Positions 1 through 6,069 of a stretch of 10,753 nucleotides of DNA are shown one piece after another; position 1 is the first letter of the stretch; every line of letters starts with the position of its first letter. The notes beneath the pieces were generated by a model. The model had not been told where the DNA came from. It was given only the letters and a program-made list of their open reading frames with translations, and did not search any database. The DNA is from CAZJOD01 sp964547525 (GTDB lineage: Bacteria > Bacillota > Clostridia > JAAYHZ01), in assembly GCA_964547525.1 (NCBI GenBank), contig CAZJOD010000127.1:1-10753 (forward strand), in the 5' to 3' direction. A program made the translations under genes and the position numbers.

Positions 1-34
1 GTATTTTTTTACACCAACAAAGGACATAATAGAT

Positions 35-62
35 CCGGAGGTGGATATGGATTCCACCCCGG
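35..62. repeat. GC-rich imperfect hairpin just after the amidotransferase gene
   Basis: The arms 35-45 and 53-62 pair over 10 base pairs (CCGG, then GGTGGA, with the single base A39 bulged) around a 7-base loop. It lies 12 bases beyond the stop codon of the amidotransferase-like gene and is the most GC-rich spot in its surroundings. On the minus strand it is followed by a mixed sequence rather than a run of T, so it is not a textbook intrinsic terminator. It may still end or stabilise the transcript. Confidence 0.45.
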
Positions 63-74
63 TTATTAAGAATT

Positions 75-794
75 TTAATAACGAGTATCCCAAAAACGGC
101 AGACTATCTTTGAGAAATTCTCCAACAAGGTTTTGCCGTCATAATACGGTTCATCGTAAGCTTCCGGATGGAATTGAGTTCCATATATGATTTTAGTTTT
201 ATGCTTCATAGCTTCTATACGGCAATGTCCACTGCGGGCTAATATTTCAAAATTATACGGTAGTTTTTTAACTTCACAATAATGGGAACACCTCATAATC
301 ATATTATCAGACAGGCCTTCAAAAAGAGGGTCGTCTTTCACTTTTTTAATTGGAAAAAAACCATCGGCAACATAATAACGGGACATATCGTATTTCGGAT
401 TATTCCTTGCCCGTCTTGGTAAATCTTCCTGTGGGTCTAATAATCTCATTGGCTCGTCTTCAAGCCGGGGTGTATTGTGAAAATCAAGATTATATGAAAA
501 TCCGAGTAGTTGGTGGCTACCACAAAAGCAAATAACAGGTATTTCCACTTGGTGTAAAACATCATACATTCCGTAAAAAGATTCGATCGAGTAAGTTTGA
601 AAGTGATTTCCAAATCCGCTCATAGTAATAGCTCTTGGGTTTAACTCTTTAACAGTTTCCATATTGAATTCCTCATATGGGACCACCAAGCAACGCTCAC
701 CGGATGCTTGTTCAAGGCGAGCTTTTATTTTGCCACCACCTGCACCATCCCTATAATAACTGTCTTTATCCTGTACCAACACATATATATACAT
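75..794 (-). CDS. Stand-alone class I glutamine amidotransferase-like protein
   Basis: This 239-residue protein has the fold and catalytic residues of the class I (triad) glutamine amidotransferases, which hydrolyse glutamine or a gamma-glutamyl amide at a cysteine. The nucleophile elbow is FCGSHQ at residues 90-95, which points to Cys91. The second part of the triad is FHPE, giving His209 and Glu211 close to the C-terminus, as in the family. No synthase, synthetase or transferase domain is fused to it, and no obvious partner subunit is next to it. It may be a free-standing amidohydrolase such as a gamma-glutamyl amide hydrolase, or may serve an acceptor enzyme encoded elsewhere. It has no signal peptide and should be cytoplasmic. 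The ATG at 794 follows an AGGGGG ribosome binding site by about 8 bases. It lies 104 bases downstream of the sulfatase on the same strand and is likely cotranscribed with it, although a weak internal promoter is possible. The family call is firm and the substrate unknown. Confidence 0.85.
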   Translation of the reverse strand: MYIYVLVQDKDSYYRDGAGGGKIKARLEQASGERCLVVPYEEFNMETVKELNPRAITMSGFGNHFQTYSIESFYGMYDVLHQVEIPVICFCGSHQLLGFSYNLDFHNTPRLEDEPMRLLDPQEDLPRRARNNPKYDMSRYYVADGFFPIKKVKDDPLFEGLSDNMIMRCSHYCEVKKLPYNFEILARSGHCRIEAMKHKTKIIYGTQFHPEAYDEPYYDGKTLLENFSKIVCRFWDTRY

Positions 795-841
795 CGTAAA
801 TACCCCCTGAATATTAATAAATTTATAACTAATACAGCTTA

Positions 842-870
842 ATTATCATTGAATAATTATTTCACCGCAA
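842..870 (-). promoter_or_regulatory. Possible weak promoter for the amidotransferase-like gene
   Basis: On the minus strand, TTGCGG (865-870) is followed after 17 bases by GATAAT (842-847). The -10 matches the sigma-A consensus at 5 of 6 bases and the -35 at only 3 of 6. It would let the gene be expressed apart from the sulfatase, but such matches are common in AT-rich DNA. Confidence 0.3.
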
Positions 871-898
871 AAAGAGCTGTTTTATTATTATTAATGAT

Positions 899-2401
899 CT
901 ACCTTTTCCGTACTGCGTCAGTCATCATCAGACCGGTTCGATACTCCATCTGTCGAGGTTCATATTCTTCGTTTTCACGTTGTCGTGTCATGCCTGTATA
1001 ATCCCACGTTGCACTTGCAGCATCTGACCTCCATTGACGCCTTTCCCAATAATATCCTCTAAACGGGTCACGAGTTCGGTTCATGAAATCCAAAATTTTG
1101 TCATGTAACCGGTTTCTAATATCCGTATATTCACTTTCATTGATCAAGTTAACCATTTCATCCGGATCTTTTTCCAGGTCGTATAGTTCATCCGATACCA
1201 TTAAGTTGATTACCAGTTTATATCGTCCGTCATAAACGGCACGTAACGGTTGATATCCCCCAAACCCGTCATGGTCGATTTCATATCGATTAAATTCTAT
1301 AAATACATCATCGGTTTTATCGGTATCCGTATTGTACAATATAGGAATGAAGCTTTTCCCTTCAATCAATTTGGGCACCGGAATACCAAAGTAGTCTAAA
1401 ATAGTAGGTGTAATACCTATATGAGATACCGGTTTAGCACAAACCGACCCGGCTTTGACCACTTTGGACTGTTTTATTATCATGGGTATATTAGTAATCT
1501 CATTGTAAGCGACAGGGCCTTTACCTTCTAAACAATGAGAGCATAGCATATCACCATGATCCGATGTATATATTATCAATGCATCCGGTGCATATTTCTC
1601 GACGGCTTGCAATACTCTACCAATTTCGTAATCAACATAAGAATTACATCCGAAAAAGTATTGACGTTTAATTTTCAATCCTTCTCGATCGGTAAATCGT
1701 GCACTACCGGCCCATGCTTTCTGATGATCCGGTTTATCTTCTAAAGTGTCCCGTACATTTTTACTTTTGGGGAATTCATAGTCTTTATACATTGTAGAAT
1801 AAGGTTTCGGGCAAAGAAACGGATCATGAGGTTCATCATATGATACAACCAAGAAAAATTCGTCATTCCCATAATTAGATAAAAAATCGATAGCCCGATT
1901 GGAACACTTATATCCATATGTAAAATCCTGAGGCACATCCCATTCATCCATAATTTTTGTGATCCTTGATCTACGACGTTCTTCGTCTGTTAATTCTTCT
2001 AAATAATTTCTCATATCATACCAATACTTAGGATCCCATCCGTCCGGGCAACGACCTAATCCGAAATAATCTCCTCCATCCAGATGCCATTTTCCTATAT
2101 ATGCCGTACGGATTCCGTTATCGGTCAAACGTTGTCCGATTGTTTTCACATTTGCACCTAGTGGCATTGAATTTGCAATCATTCCGTTAGAATGAGGATA
2201 TGTTCCTGTAAAAATAGCAGAGCGAGCCGGACCACATACCGGTTGAGTGGTATATGCCCGGTCAAAACGCATACCCTCCGAAGCCAATTTATCTAAATGA
2301 GGTGTTTTCATATCTTTATTGCCATAACAGCCCACCATATCCTTACGTTGCGTGTCTGTCATAATAAAAACAACTTTTCGTGCCGATTGATTTTCTGTCA
2401 T
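899..2401 (-). CDS. Cytoplasmic S1-type (formylglycine) sulfatase
   Basis: This 500-residue protein belongs to the type I sulfatases of the alkaline phosphatase superfamily, which hydrolyse sulfate esters using a formylglycine made from an active-site cysteine. That cysteine is Cys56 in CGPAR, followed by the usual SAIFTGTYPH stretch. Other core residues are Asp16 in MTDTQ (metal), Lys104 and His106 in GKWH, His192 in DEPHDPF, Asp281 and His282 in SDHGD, and Lys294 in EGKG. The last 55 residues, rich in Trp and Arg and ending near YRTGL, are an extension seen in some sulfatase subfamilies. The start at 2401 is chosen because GGAGG sits 7 bases upstream. A longer reading from a TTG at 2482 would run through the promoter. 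There is no signal peptide, so the enzyme should act inside the cell on an imported, probably small, sulfated substrate. A cysteine-type enzyme in an anaerobe would need the radical SAM maturase anSME, which is not in this window. A phosphonate or phosphate ester hydrolase role is less likely but cannot be excluded. Confidence 0.93.
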   Translation of the reverse strand: MTENQSARKVVFIMTDTQRKDMVGCYGNKDMKTPHLDKLASEGMRFDRAYTTQPVCGPARSAIFTGTYPHSNGMIANSMPLGANVKTIGQRLTDNGIRTAYIGKWHLDGGDYFGLGRCPDGWDPKYWYDMRNYLEELTDEERRRSRITKIMDEWDVPQDFTYGYKCSNRAIDFLSNYGNDEFFLVVSYDEPHDPFLCPKPYSTMYKDYEFPKSKNVRDTLEDKPDHQKAWAGSARFTDREGLKIKRQYFFGCNSYVDYEIGRVLQAVEKYAPDALIIYTSDHGDMLCSHCLEGKGPVAYNEITNIPMIIKQSKVVKAGSVCAKPVSHIGITPTILDYFGIPVPKLIEGKSFIPILYNTDTDKTDDVFIEFNRYEIDHDGFGGYQPLRAVYDGRYKLVINLMVSDELYDLEKDPDEMVNLINESEYTDIRNRLHDKILDFMNRTRDPFRGYYWERRQWRSDAASATWDYTGMTRQRENEEYEPRQMEYRTGLMMTDAVRKR

Positions 2402-2408
2402 TATATTT

Positions 2409-2413
2409 CCTCC
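2409..2413 (-). promoter_or_regulatory. Ribosome binding site that fixes the sulfatase start
   Basis: GGAGG on the minus strand lies 7 bases before the ATG at 2401. It supports this start over the 27-residue longer TTG reading, whose extra codons overlap the promoter at 2453-2482. Confidence 0.8.
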
Positions 2414-2452
2414 ATATTTTTTGATGTCAATATCACGATACTTATTAAAATT

Positions 2453-2482
2453 ATTATACATAAAATAAATATTATTTTTCAA
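2453..2482 (-). promoter_or_regulatory. Sigma-A-type promoter of the sulfatase gene
   Basis: On the minus strand, the -35 TTGAAA (2477-2482) and the perfect -10 TATAAT (2453-2458) are 18 bases apart. Transcription would start about 45 bases before the ATG at 2401. A 13-base perfect palindrome, TAAATACTATTTA (2491-2503), lies just upstream of the -35, where an activator or UP-like element would sit. It could also be chance in such AT-rich DNA. Confidence 0.65.
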
Positions 2483-2630
2483 TTTACCGCTAAATACTAT
2501 TTACAATATTTCTACCGGAACTAAAAATACAGATCTCAAATCATTTTAATTGAAATAATCCACAGTACCGTACATTAACAAATATATGCAGACTGTGTAT
2601 TACATTATTAAAATTTTCCACAAAGAGTAA

Positions 2631-3527
2631 TCATTTATTCAATTTTGAGGTTTTTATGTTAATCATATATACGGCTGATAATGCCATTACCCCACCGATT
2701 ATGGTGGATATTGCGGGTTGTTCGTTTAATATCAGCCAGCTTAACAGCATGGCACTTAAAGGTACAAGAAATATAAATGAACTCGCTTTTCCACTCCCCA
2801 GTCGATTAGAAGCATAAAAATATGTAGTTGTGGCGAAAGCTGTAACAATCGTTGATAAAAATATGATGTTCATCCAAAAAGAAATACCTGCATCCAACGG
2901 TTTCAATATATTATGTTTCAGCGCAAACGGGAAAGAAAACAAAGTACAGAAAAGATAAAGATAAAAGCTGTAGGTCATATATGGTGTACCGATGCTTATT
3001 CCCTTGCGGCTTGTAATAGTTAAAAGTGCCCATACAAACGAAGCGATTAAAAATAAAATATTCCCTTTCTGAAATATTATTTGGGGGTCTGCATTCCATA
3101 CTCCTATTATTGTTAAGCCTCCCAATAACCCGAGAAAAATACCTATGAATTCATTAATCTTTAATTTGGTTTTCAAAAAAACTGACAAGATCAGGAATGT
3201 AAAAAGAGGGTTGGTTGTTGTAACAAGTACTCCGCCTGCTCCTGCCAATCCCACCCTAAGTCCGGTAAAAAACAGGAAATTATATATAACAAGCAGTAGT
3301 GCCCCTGCAGCAGAGTAAAACATAGCTTTTATATCGGTTTTAAAAGGAGATGATGTGATAGGTAATACAGGTGCAAGAGATAAGGTTGTGAATAAAAAAC
3401 GCCAGAATATAATAATCTGTGGAGAGTACGCATCTGTGACTAATTTAGCTGAAACCCAACTTCCTCCCCATAGGGTCATTGATAGTATCATAATGCATAA
3501 AAATCCCAAAGTATTTTTTGATCTCAT
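2631..3527 (-). CDS. EamA/DMT-superfamily permease
   Basis: This 298-residue integral membrane protein has about ten hydrophobic segments arranged as two tandem EamA domains, roughly residues 8-140 and 155-290. That is the usual size and layout for the drug/metabolite transporter superfamily. The N-terminus has the typical Trp-Gly-Gly-Ser-Trp turn (residues 20-24). The ends of the two halves show the family pattern of a proline before a long helix followed by a charged loop (NPLFTF at 106-111 and LNEQP at 267-271). Members export or import amino acids, nucleotide sugars or other small metabolites, and the substrate cannot be read from the sequence. The ATG at 3527 follows an AAGGGGG ribosome binding site by about 10 bases. 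It lies 186 bases downstream of the CPBP protease gene and has promoter-like sequence of its own, so it may be a separate unit. Confidence 0.9.
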   Translation of the reverse strand: MRSKNTLGFLCIMILSMTLWGGSWVSAKLVTDAYSPQIIIFWRFLFTTLSLAPVLPITSSPFKTDIKAMFYSAAGALLLVIYNFLFFTGLRVGLAGAGGVLVTTTNPLFTFLILSVFLKTKLKINEFIGIFLGLLGGLTIIGVWNADPQIIFQKGNILFLIASFVWALLTITSRKGISIGTPYMTYSFYLYLFCTLFSFPFALKHNILKPLDAGISFWMNIIFLSTIVTAFATTTYFYASNRLGSGKASSFIFLVPLSAMLLSWLILNEQPAISTIIGGVMALSAVYMINIKTSKLNK

Positions 3528-3584
3528 AAATCAATAAGCCCCCTTACAATAGATCATACTATACATTCTATATTTACATAGTAC

Positions 3585-3658
3585 ATTATACAACGGACAC
3601 CGTCACAGTGACTATATTTTATACTTCAAATTATACATTAAAGCATTATGTCTTTAAA
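3585..3658 (-). promoter_or_regulatory. Promoter region of the EamA permease gene
   Basis: Two -10 boxes with the exact sequence TATAAT on the minus strand are present, at 3585-3590 and 3630-3635. The upstream one has a partial -35, TTTAAA (3653-3658), at 17 bases. The one nearer the gene has no recognisable -35. Its -35 and spacer area is instead taken up by the palindromes at 3593-3612, which suggests regulated transcription. Confidence 0.5.
3593..3612. promoter_or_regulatory. Two overlapping perfect palindromes, candidate operator
   Basis: On the plus strand, ACGGACACCGT (3593-3603) and GTCACAGTGAC (3602-3612) are each perfect inverted repeats around a short centre. They share two bases. 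They are far more GC-rich than the flanking DNA and sit just upstream of a TATAAT box at 3585-3590, where a repressor would block the polymerase. No regulator gene is visible nearby to name the protein. Confidence 0.45.
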
Positions 3659-3662
3659 CATT

Positions 3663-3684
3663 ATGGTTAATCTGTTAACACCAT
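3663..3684 (-). terminator. Weak hairpin after the CPBP protease gene
   Basis: The arms ATGGTTAA (3663-3670) and TTAACACCAT (3675-3684) form an 8-base-pair stem with a 2-base bulge and a 4-base loop. It begins 30 bases past the protease stop codon. There is no proper T run after it on the minus strand, so termination here is only a possibility. Confidence 0.2.
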
Positions 3685-3713
3685 TATACTATTGTGATAT
3701 TTACAAGTTTTGG

Positions 3714-4613
3714 TTATACGCTTATAACACCCAATCTAACTAAAATCTCGGAAACACCTACTGCAATAAAAAATATAGCAGATAGAACTAAGAAAATAAC
3801 ACCTGTTTTAGACAATTTATTTTCTTTATTTACTTCATCTTCACACTCTTTAGACCGGTCATTACATAAAAGACTTTTTATTAAGATCACAGATAAAAAC
3901 AGACCTACAAAAGCAATAATATGTAGCCACAAAGGAATCACGCCCGGAGTAGCCAATTCAAGCGTTCCCCCCATAACAACAGCAGCAAAGTTTGCAGCGG
4001 CATGGAAAAGCATGGAAGTTGCAATCGAGTTTGTTTTATACACCAGGTAACCCATACCCAGGCCAAGGAGACATGCGGGAATAACCTCACTGATCCCGTT
4101 TAGAATATGGTAAGATCCAAAAATAATGCCGGTTATAACAAATCCAAATCTTTTATTGTAACCTTCATATGCTTTCTGTATATATCCTCTGAATAAGATT
4201 TCTTCGCAAATCGGTGCAAGAACAATCATACCAATAATAAGTAGAAAATTTTGATAAATTGAAGGATTGTATAGGTCTGCATTAATAAAAACACCAATTT
4301 TATTATCTAATAAAATACGGAGGATTTTTGAGATATAGAATACAAAAAACCACAAGCTCAAACCTGATAGAACACTGATTATTTTATTTTTCCCGGATGT
4401 TTTTCTTAATCTATAAACATCCTCTACAGACCATCCGTTAATTTTTGCCAGCAAAAGCGGGGGGAAAAGAATATATACAAATTCATTTATCCACAAATTT
4501 GTTCCCAGACCTAGTTTCGGCTGTAAAATCGCACTTCCGGCAAGTGTTACAACCACTATTATAAAAAATAACATATTCGCCTGGTTTATAGTGGGAGACT
4601 GCCGTCTAATCAT
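3714..4613 (-). CDS. CPBP family intramembrane glutamic protease (CAAX protease/Abi)
   Basis: This 299-residue protein with about eight membrane segments carries all three conserved blocks of the CPBP (CAAX protease and bacteriocin-processing) family. These are EExxxR at Glu137, Glu138 and Arg142 (APICEEILFRGY), FxxxH at Phe165 and His169, and HxxxN at His204 and Asn208. The residues lie in membrane helices and form the active site. Bacterial members cleave membrane or lipid-anchored proteins, or act in bacteriocin self-immunity. After the core there is a charged loop (residues 251-269) and one more C-terminal helix. An AGGAGG ribosome binding site (4619-4624) stands 5 bases before the ATG. 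The gene starts 17 bases after the stop of the duplicated-domain protein, so the two are almost certainly cotranscribed. That protein or a similarly anchored one is an obvious candidate partner or substrate, though this is inference. Confidence 0.92.
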   Translation of the reverse strand: MIRRQSPTINQANMLFFIIVVVTLAGSAILQPKLGLGTNLWINEFVYILFPPLLLAKINGWSVEDVYRLRKTSGKNKIISVLSGLSLWFFVFYISKILRILLDNKIGVFINADLYNPSIYQNFLLIIGMIVLAPICEEILFRGYIQKAYEGYNKRFGFVITGIIFGSYHILNGISEVIPACLLGLGMGYLVYKTNSIATSMLFHAAANFAAVVMGGTLELATPGVIPLWLHIIAFVGLFLSVILIKSLLCNDRSKECEDEVNKENKLSKTGVIFLVLSAIFFIAVGVSEILVRLGVISV

Positions 4614-4630
4614 AAGATCCTCCTGTTAAT

Positions 4631-5410
4631 CTATTGCTTTAAAAATATATATAACTGCCCGTCGGCACTATCACAGGTCAGTATAATCCGGTACTCTCCG
4701 GCAGATAATGTTGTTTGTAGCTGATCAACTATCCTGTTATGTGTAGGATGAACCAAACCGATAAAACTTGATGAATTACCAATCAAATCAACAGATACAT
4801 TTCCCTTTTCTGACGATATATAAACTGACAAACCGATATCCTTGGTTTTATCAATTGTAAGTGTATATATTGTTTCATCTTTACTGATTCGTCCTGTAAG
4901 ATCAACTGAATATATTTTTTCATAACCATTTGGCGGATTGTTTAAATCACCGTTATGAATTTTTAAAAGTCTTTCAAATTCAGATCTGTCTTTTTTTGTT
5001 TCCTGATAACCTATAGCAATCTTACCATCTGTTTTATCACCTGTTAAATATACGGAATACTTACCTGCATCCATAATAAAAGTAGATGATGTGGATGCAT
5101 TTCCTGTATATTGTCCTACCCTCAAGATTCTTTCGTGACTTTTTAATCCTAATATTTTCGATTCACTTACTACTTTAACAATCTTTTCTCCTACGGCATC
5201 CGATTGAATAAAAAATTCAACAACAGCCGGAACTTTAAGTTCACTTTCGAAAATCAGTTCATCTGTTCGGGTTTTCTCGTTTAAATCAATAATTAATTTA
5301 TTAAACCTTGAAGGAACATTAAATTGATCCTTGTGTATATTATCTAATATTATAAGTGAAAGTCCTACAAGAAGACAAATTATTAAAATTGTATATACAG
5401 TTTTTTTCAT
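4631..5410 (-). CDS. Membrane-anchored extracytoplasmic protein with a duplicated beta-type domain
   Basis: I do not recognise this 259-residue protein as a named family. It begins with Met-Lys-Lys and a single hydrophobic segment (residues 5-22) without a lipobox cysteine, so it is likely tethered to the membrane with the rest outside. The remainder falls into two related halves. Residues 115-133 (AGKYSVYLTGDKTDG...) and 237-255 (AGEYRIILTCDSADG...) match each other in the pattern A-G-x-Y-x5-T-x-D-x2-D-G, 122 residues apart, each closing a roughly 100-residue stretch rich in beta-strand residues. The shape resembles a carbohydrate- or peptide-binding beta-sandwich such as a pre-peptidase C-terminal domain, but no catalytic residues stand out. 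The ATG at 5410 has a GAGG ribosome binding site 5 bases upstream and a good promoter at 5475-5503. It is the first gene of a pair with the CPBP protease. Confidence 0.8.
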   Translation of the reverse strand: MKKTVYTILIICLLVGLSLIILDNIHKDQFNVPSRFNKLIIDLNEKTRTDELIFESELKVPAVVEFFIQSDAVGEKIVKVVSESKILGLKSHERILRVGQYTGNASTSSTFIMDAGKYSVYLTGDKTDGKIAIGYQETKKDRSEFERLLKIHNGDLNNPPNGYEKIYSVDLTGRISKDETIYTLTIDKTKDIGLSVYISSEKGNVSVDLIGNSSSFIGLVHPTHNRIVDQLQTTLSAGEYRIILTCDSADGQLYIFLKQ

Positions 5411-5447
5411 AATAACCTCATCTGGACAATTTTTTTCAATCTTTTGT

Positions 5448-5472
5448 CTTTGTCGATATTATCGTCGCAAAG
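5448..5472. promoter_or_regulatory. Inverted repeat overlapping the predicted start of transcription, candidate operator
   Basis: CTTTG (5448-5452) pairs with CAAAG (5468-5472) and CGA (5454-5456) with TCG (5465-5467), leaving one base bulged. The centre alternatively holds the perfect dyad CGATATTATCG (5454-5464). The element begins 3 bases downstream of the -10 box at 5475-5480, so it covers the expected +1 and would suit a repressor. A hairpin at the 5' end of the mRNA is the other reading. Confidence 0.4.
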
Positions 5473-5474
5473 TT

Positions 5475-5503
5475 ATAATACAGGTAGCAGCATCAAATTG
5501 CAA
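5475..5503 (-). promoter_or_regulatory. Sigma-A-type promoter of the anchored protein/CPBP protease pair
   Basis: On the minus strand, TTGCAA (5498-5503) and TATTAT (5475-5480) are separated by the ideal 17 bases. The -35 matches 4 of 6 consensus bases and the -10 matches 5 of 6. The predicted leader before the ATG at 5410 is about 58 bases. Confidence 0.55.
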
Positions 5504-5594
5504 GTAGTATATTAACAAGATAAAACGATCCCTGTTTTCATCCCGGACTTTTATGTCAATATTATTTATCTATTCAGATTTATGTTAAAGACAT

Positions 5595-5921
5595 TTATTT
5601 TTCACTTTTTTTATTATAAACAAAACTACCGAGCACACATCCAGCCAAGGTAATTACAGTGTAAATAACAATATAAATCCATGCGGATCCATTATAATAA
5701 ATGAAAATAGCCGGAACAAAAAGGAGAGCTATTATAAGCGAATAAAATAAATCAAATCCTCTTCCGGCACCATATAGTAAAGATACAATGAAGCAAAGAA
5801 TGGGTGTAATAATTAACAATATCAACATAAAACTTCCGGTATCTTTCCCAAAAGCGGGTAATATATAAAAAACCGCCATTATTATGATTAAATAAGGTAA
5901 CATCTTTTTTATCTTTATCAT
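5595..5921 (-). CDS. Small four-helix membrane protein of unknown function
   Basis: This 108-residue protein is nearly all hydrophobic, with four predicted helices (about residues 8-24, 30-50, 57-75 and 80-101) and short charged ends, Met-Ile-Lys-Ile-Lys-Lys and Lys-Lys-Ser-Glu-Lys. The middle loop, GAGRGFDLFYS (51-61), and the run up to YYNGSAW (75-81) resemble a small uncharacterised membrane protein family that I recall from low-GC Gram-positives. I cannot give it a function. The start at 5921 has only a weak purine-rich stretch upstream rather than a clear ribosome binding site. It is divergent from the permease at 6070 (148 bases between starts) and is followed by the promoter of the next minus-strand unit, so it is probably transcribed alone. 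Confidence 0.75.
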   Translation of the reverse strand: MIKIKKMLPYLIIIMAVFYILPAFGKDTGSFMLILLIITPILCFIVSLLYGAGRGFDLFYSLIIALLFVPAIFIYYNGSAWIYIVIYTVITLAGCVLGSFVYNKKSEK

Positions 5922-6000
5922 ACTCTTATCTTAACACAAGTTCTATTAAGAATAATTAAAATTCTAACTAATAGCTATAGAATATTTTTTTCAAAAACAA

Positions 6001-6028
6001 TTGCTTTTTTCATATAACCGAGTACAAT
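6001..6028 (+). promoter_or_regulatory. Likely promoter of the anion permease gene
   Basis: TTGCTT (6001-6006) and TACAAT (6023-6028) are 16 bases apart, upstream of the ATG at 6070. The -10 has 5 of 6 consensus bases. The -35 keeps only the TTG core. Confidence 0.4.
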
Positions 6029-6069
6029 CTTAATCTGTATACATATATTAGATAAAGAAGTAGGTACAT

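Noticed and set aside
47..190. Plus-strand 47-codon frame beginning at ATG 47 after a good-looking GGAGG
   Set aside because: The GGAGG is part of the hairpin at 35-62, and the frame runs antisense through the 3' end of the well-supported amidotransferase-like gene. The product shows no recognisable feature.
2402..2482. 27-residue N-terminal extension of the sulfatase from a TTG start
   Set aside because: The extension covers the promoter TTGAAA/TATAAT, is not a signal peptide, and would ignore the strong GGAGG placed 7 bases before the ATG at 2401.
2297..2524. Plus-strand 75-codon frame opposite the sulfatase start
   Set aside because: It is antisense to the sulfatase N-terminus and its promoter, has no ribosome binding site, and its Ile- and Phe-rich product fits random AT-rich DNA.
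3694..4050. Plus-strand 118-codon frame
   Set aside because: It lies antisense to the C-terminal part of the CPBP protease, which has its full catalytic motif set. The antisense product has no family resemblance.
5551..5556. Perfect TTGACA on the minus strand as a -35 box
   Set aside because: No -10-like hexamer occurs at 15-19 bases from it. The better-spaced TTGCAA/TATTAT pair at 5475-5503 explains the downstream genes.
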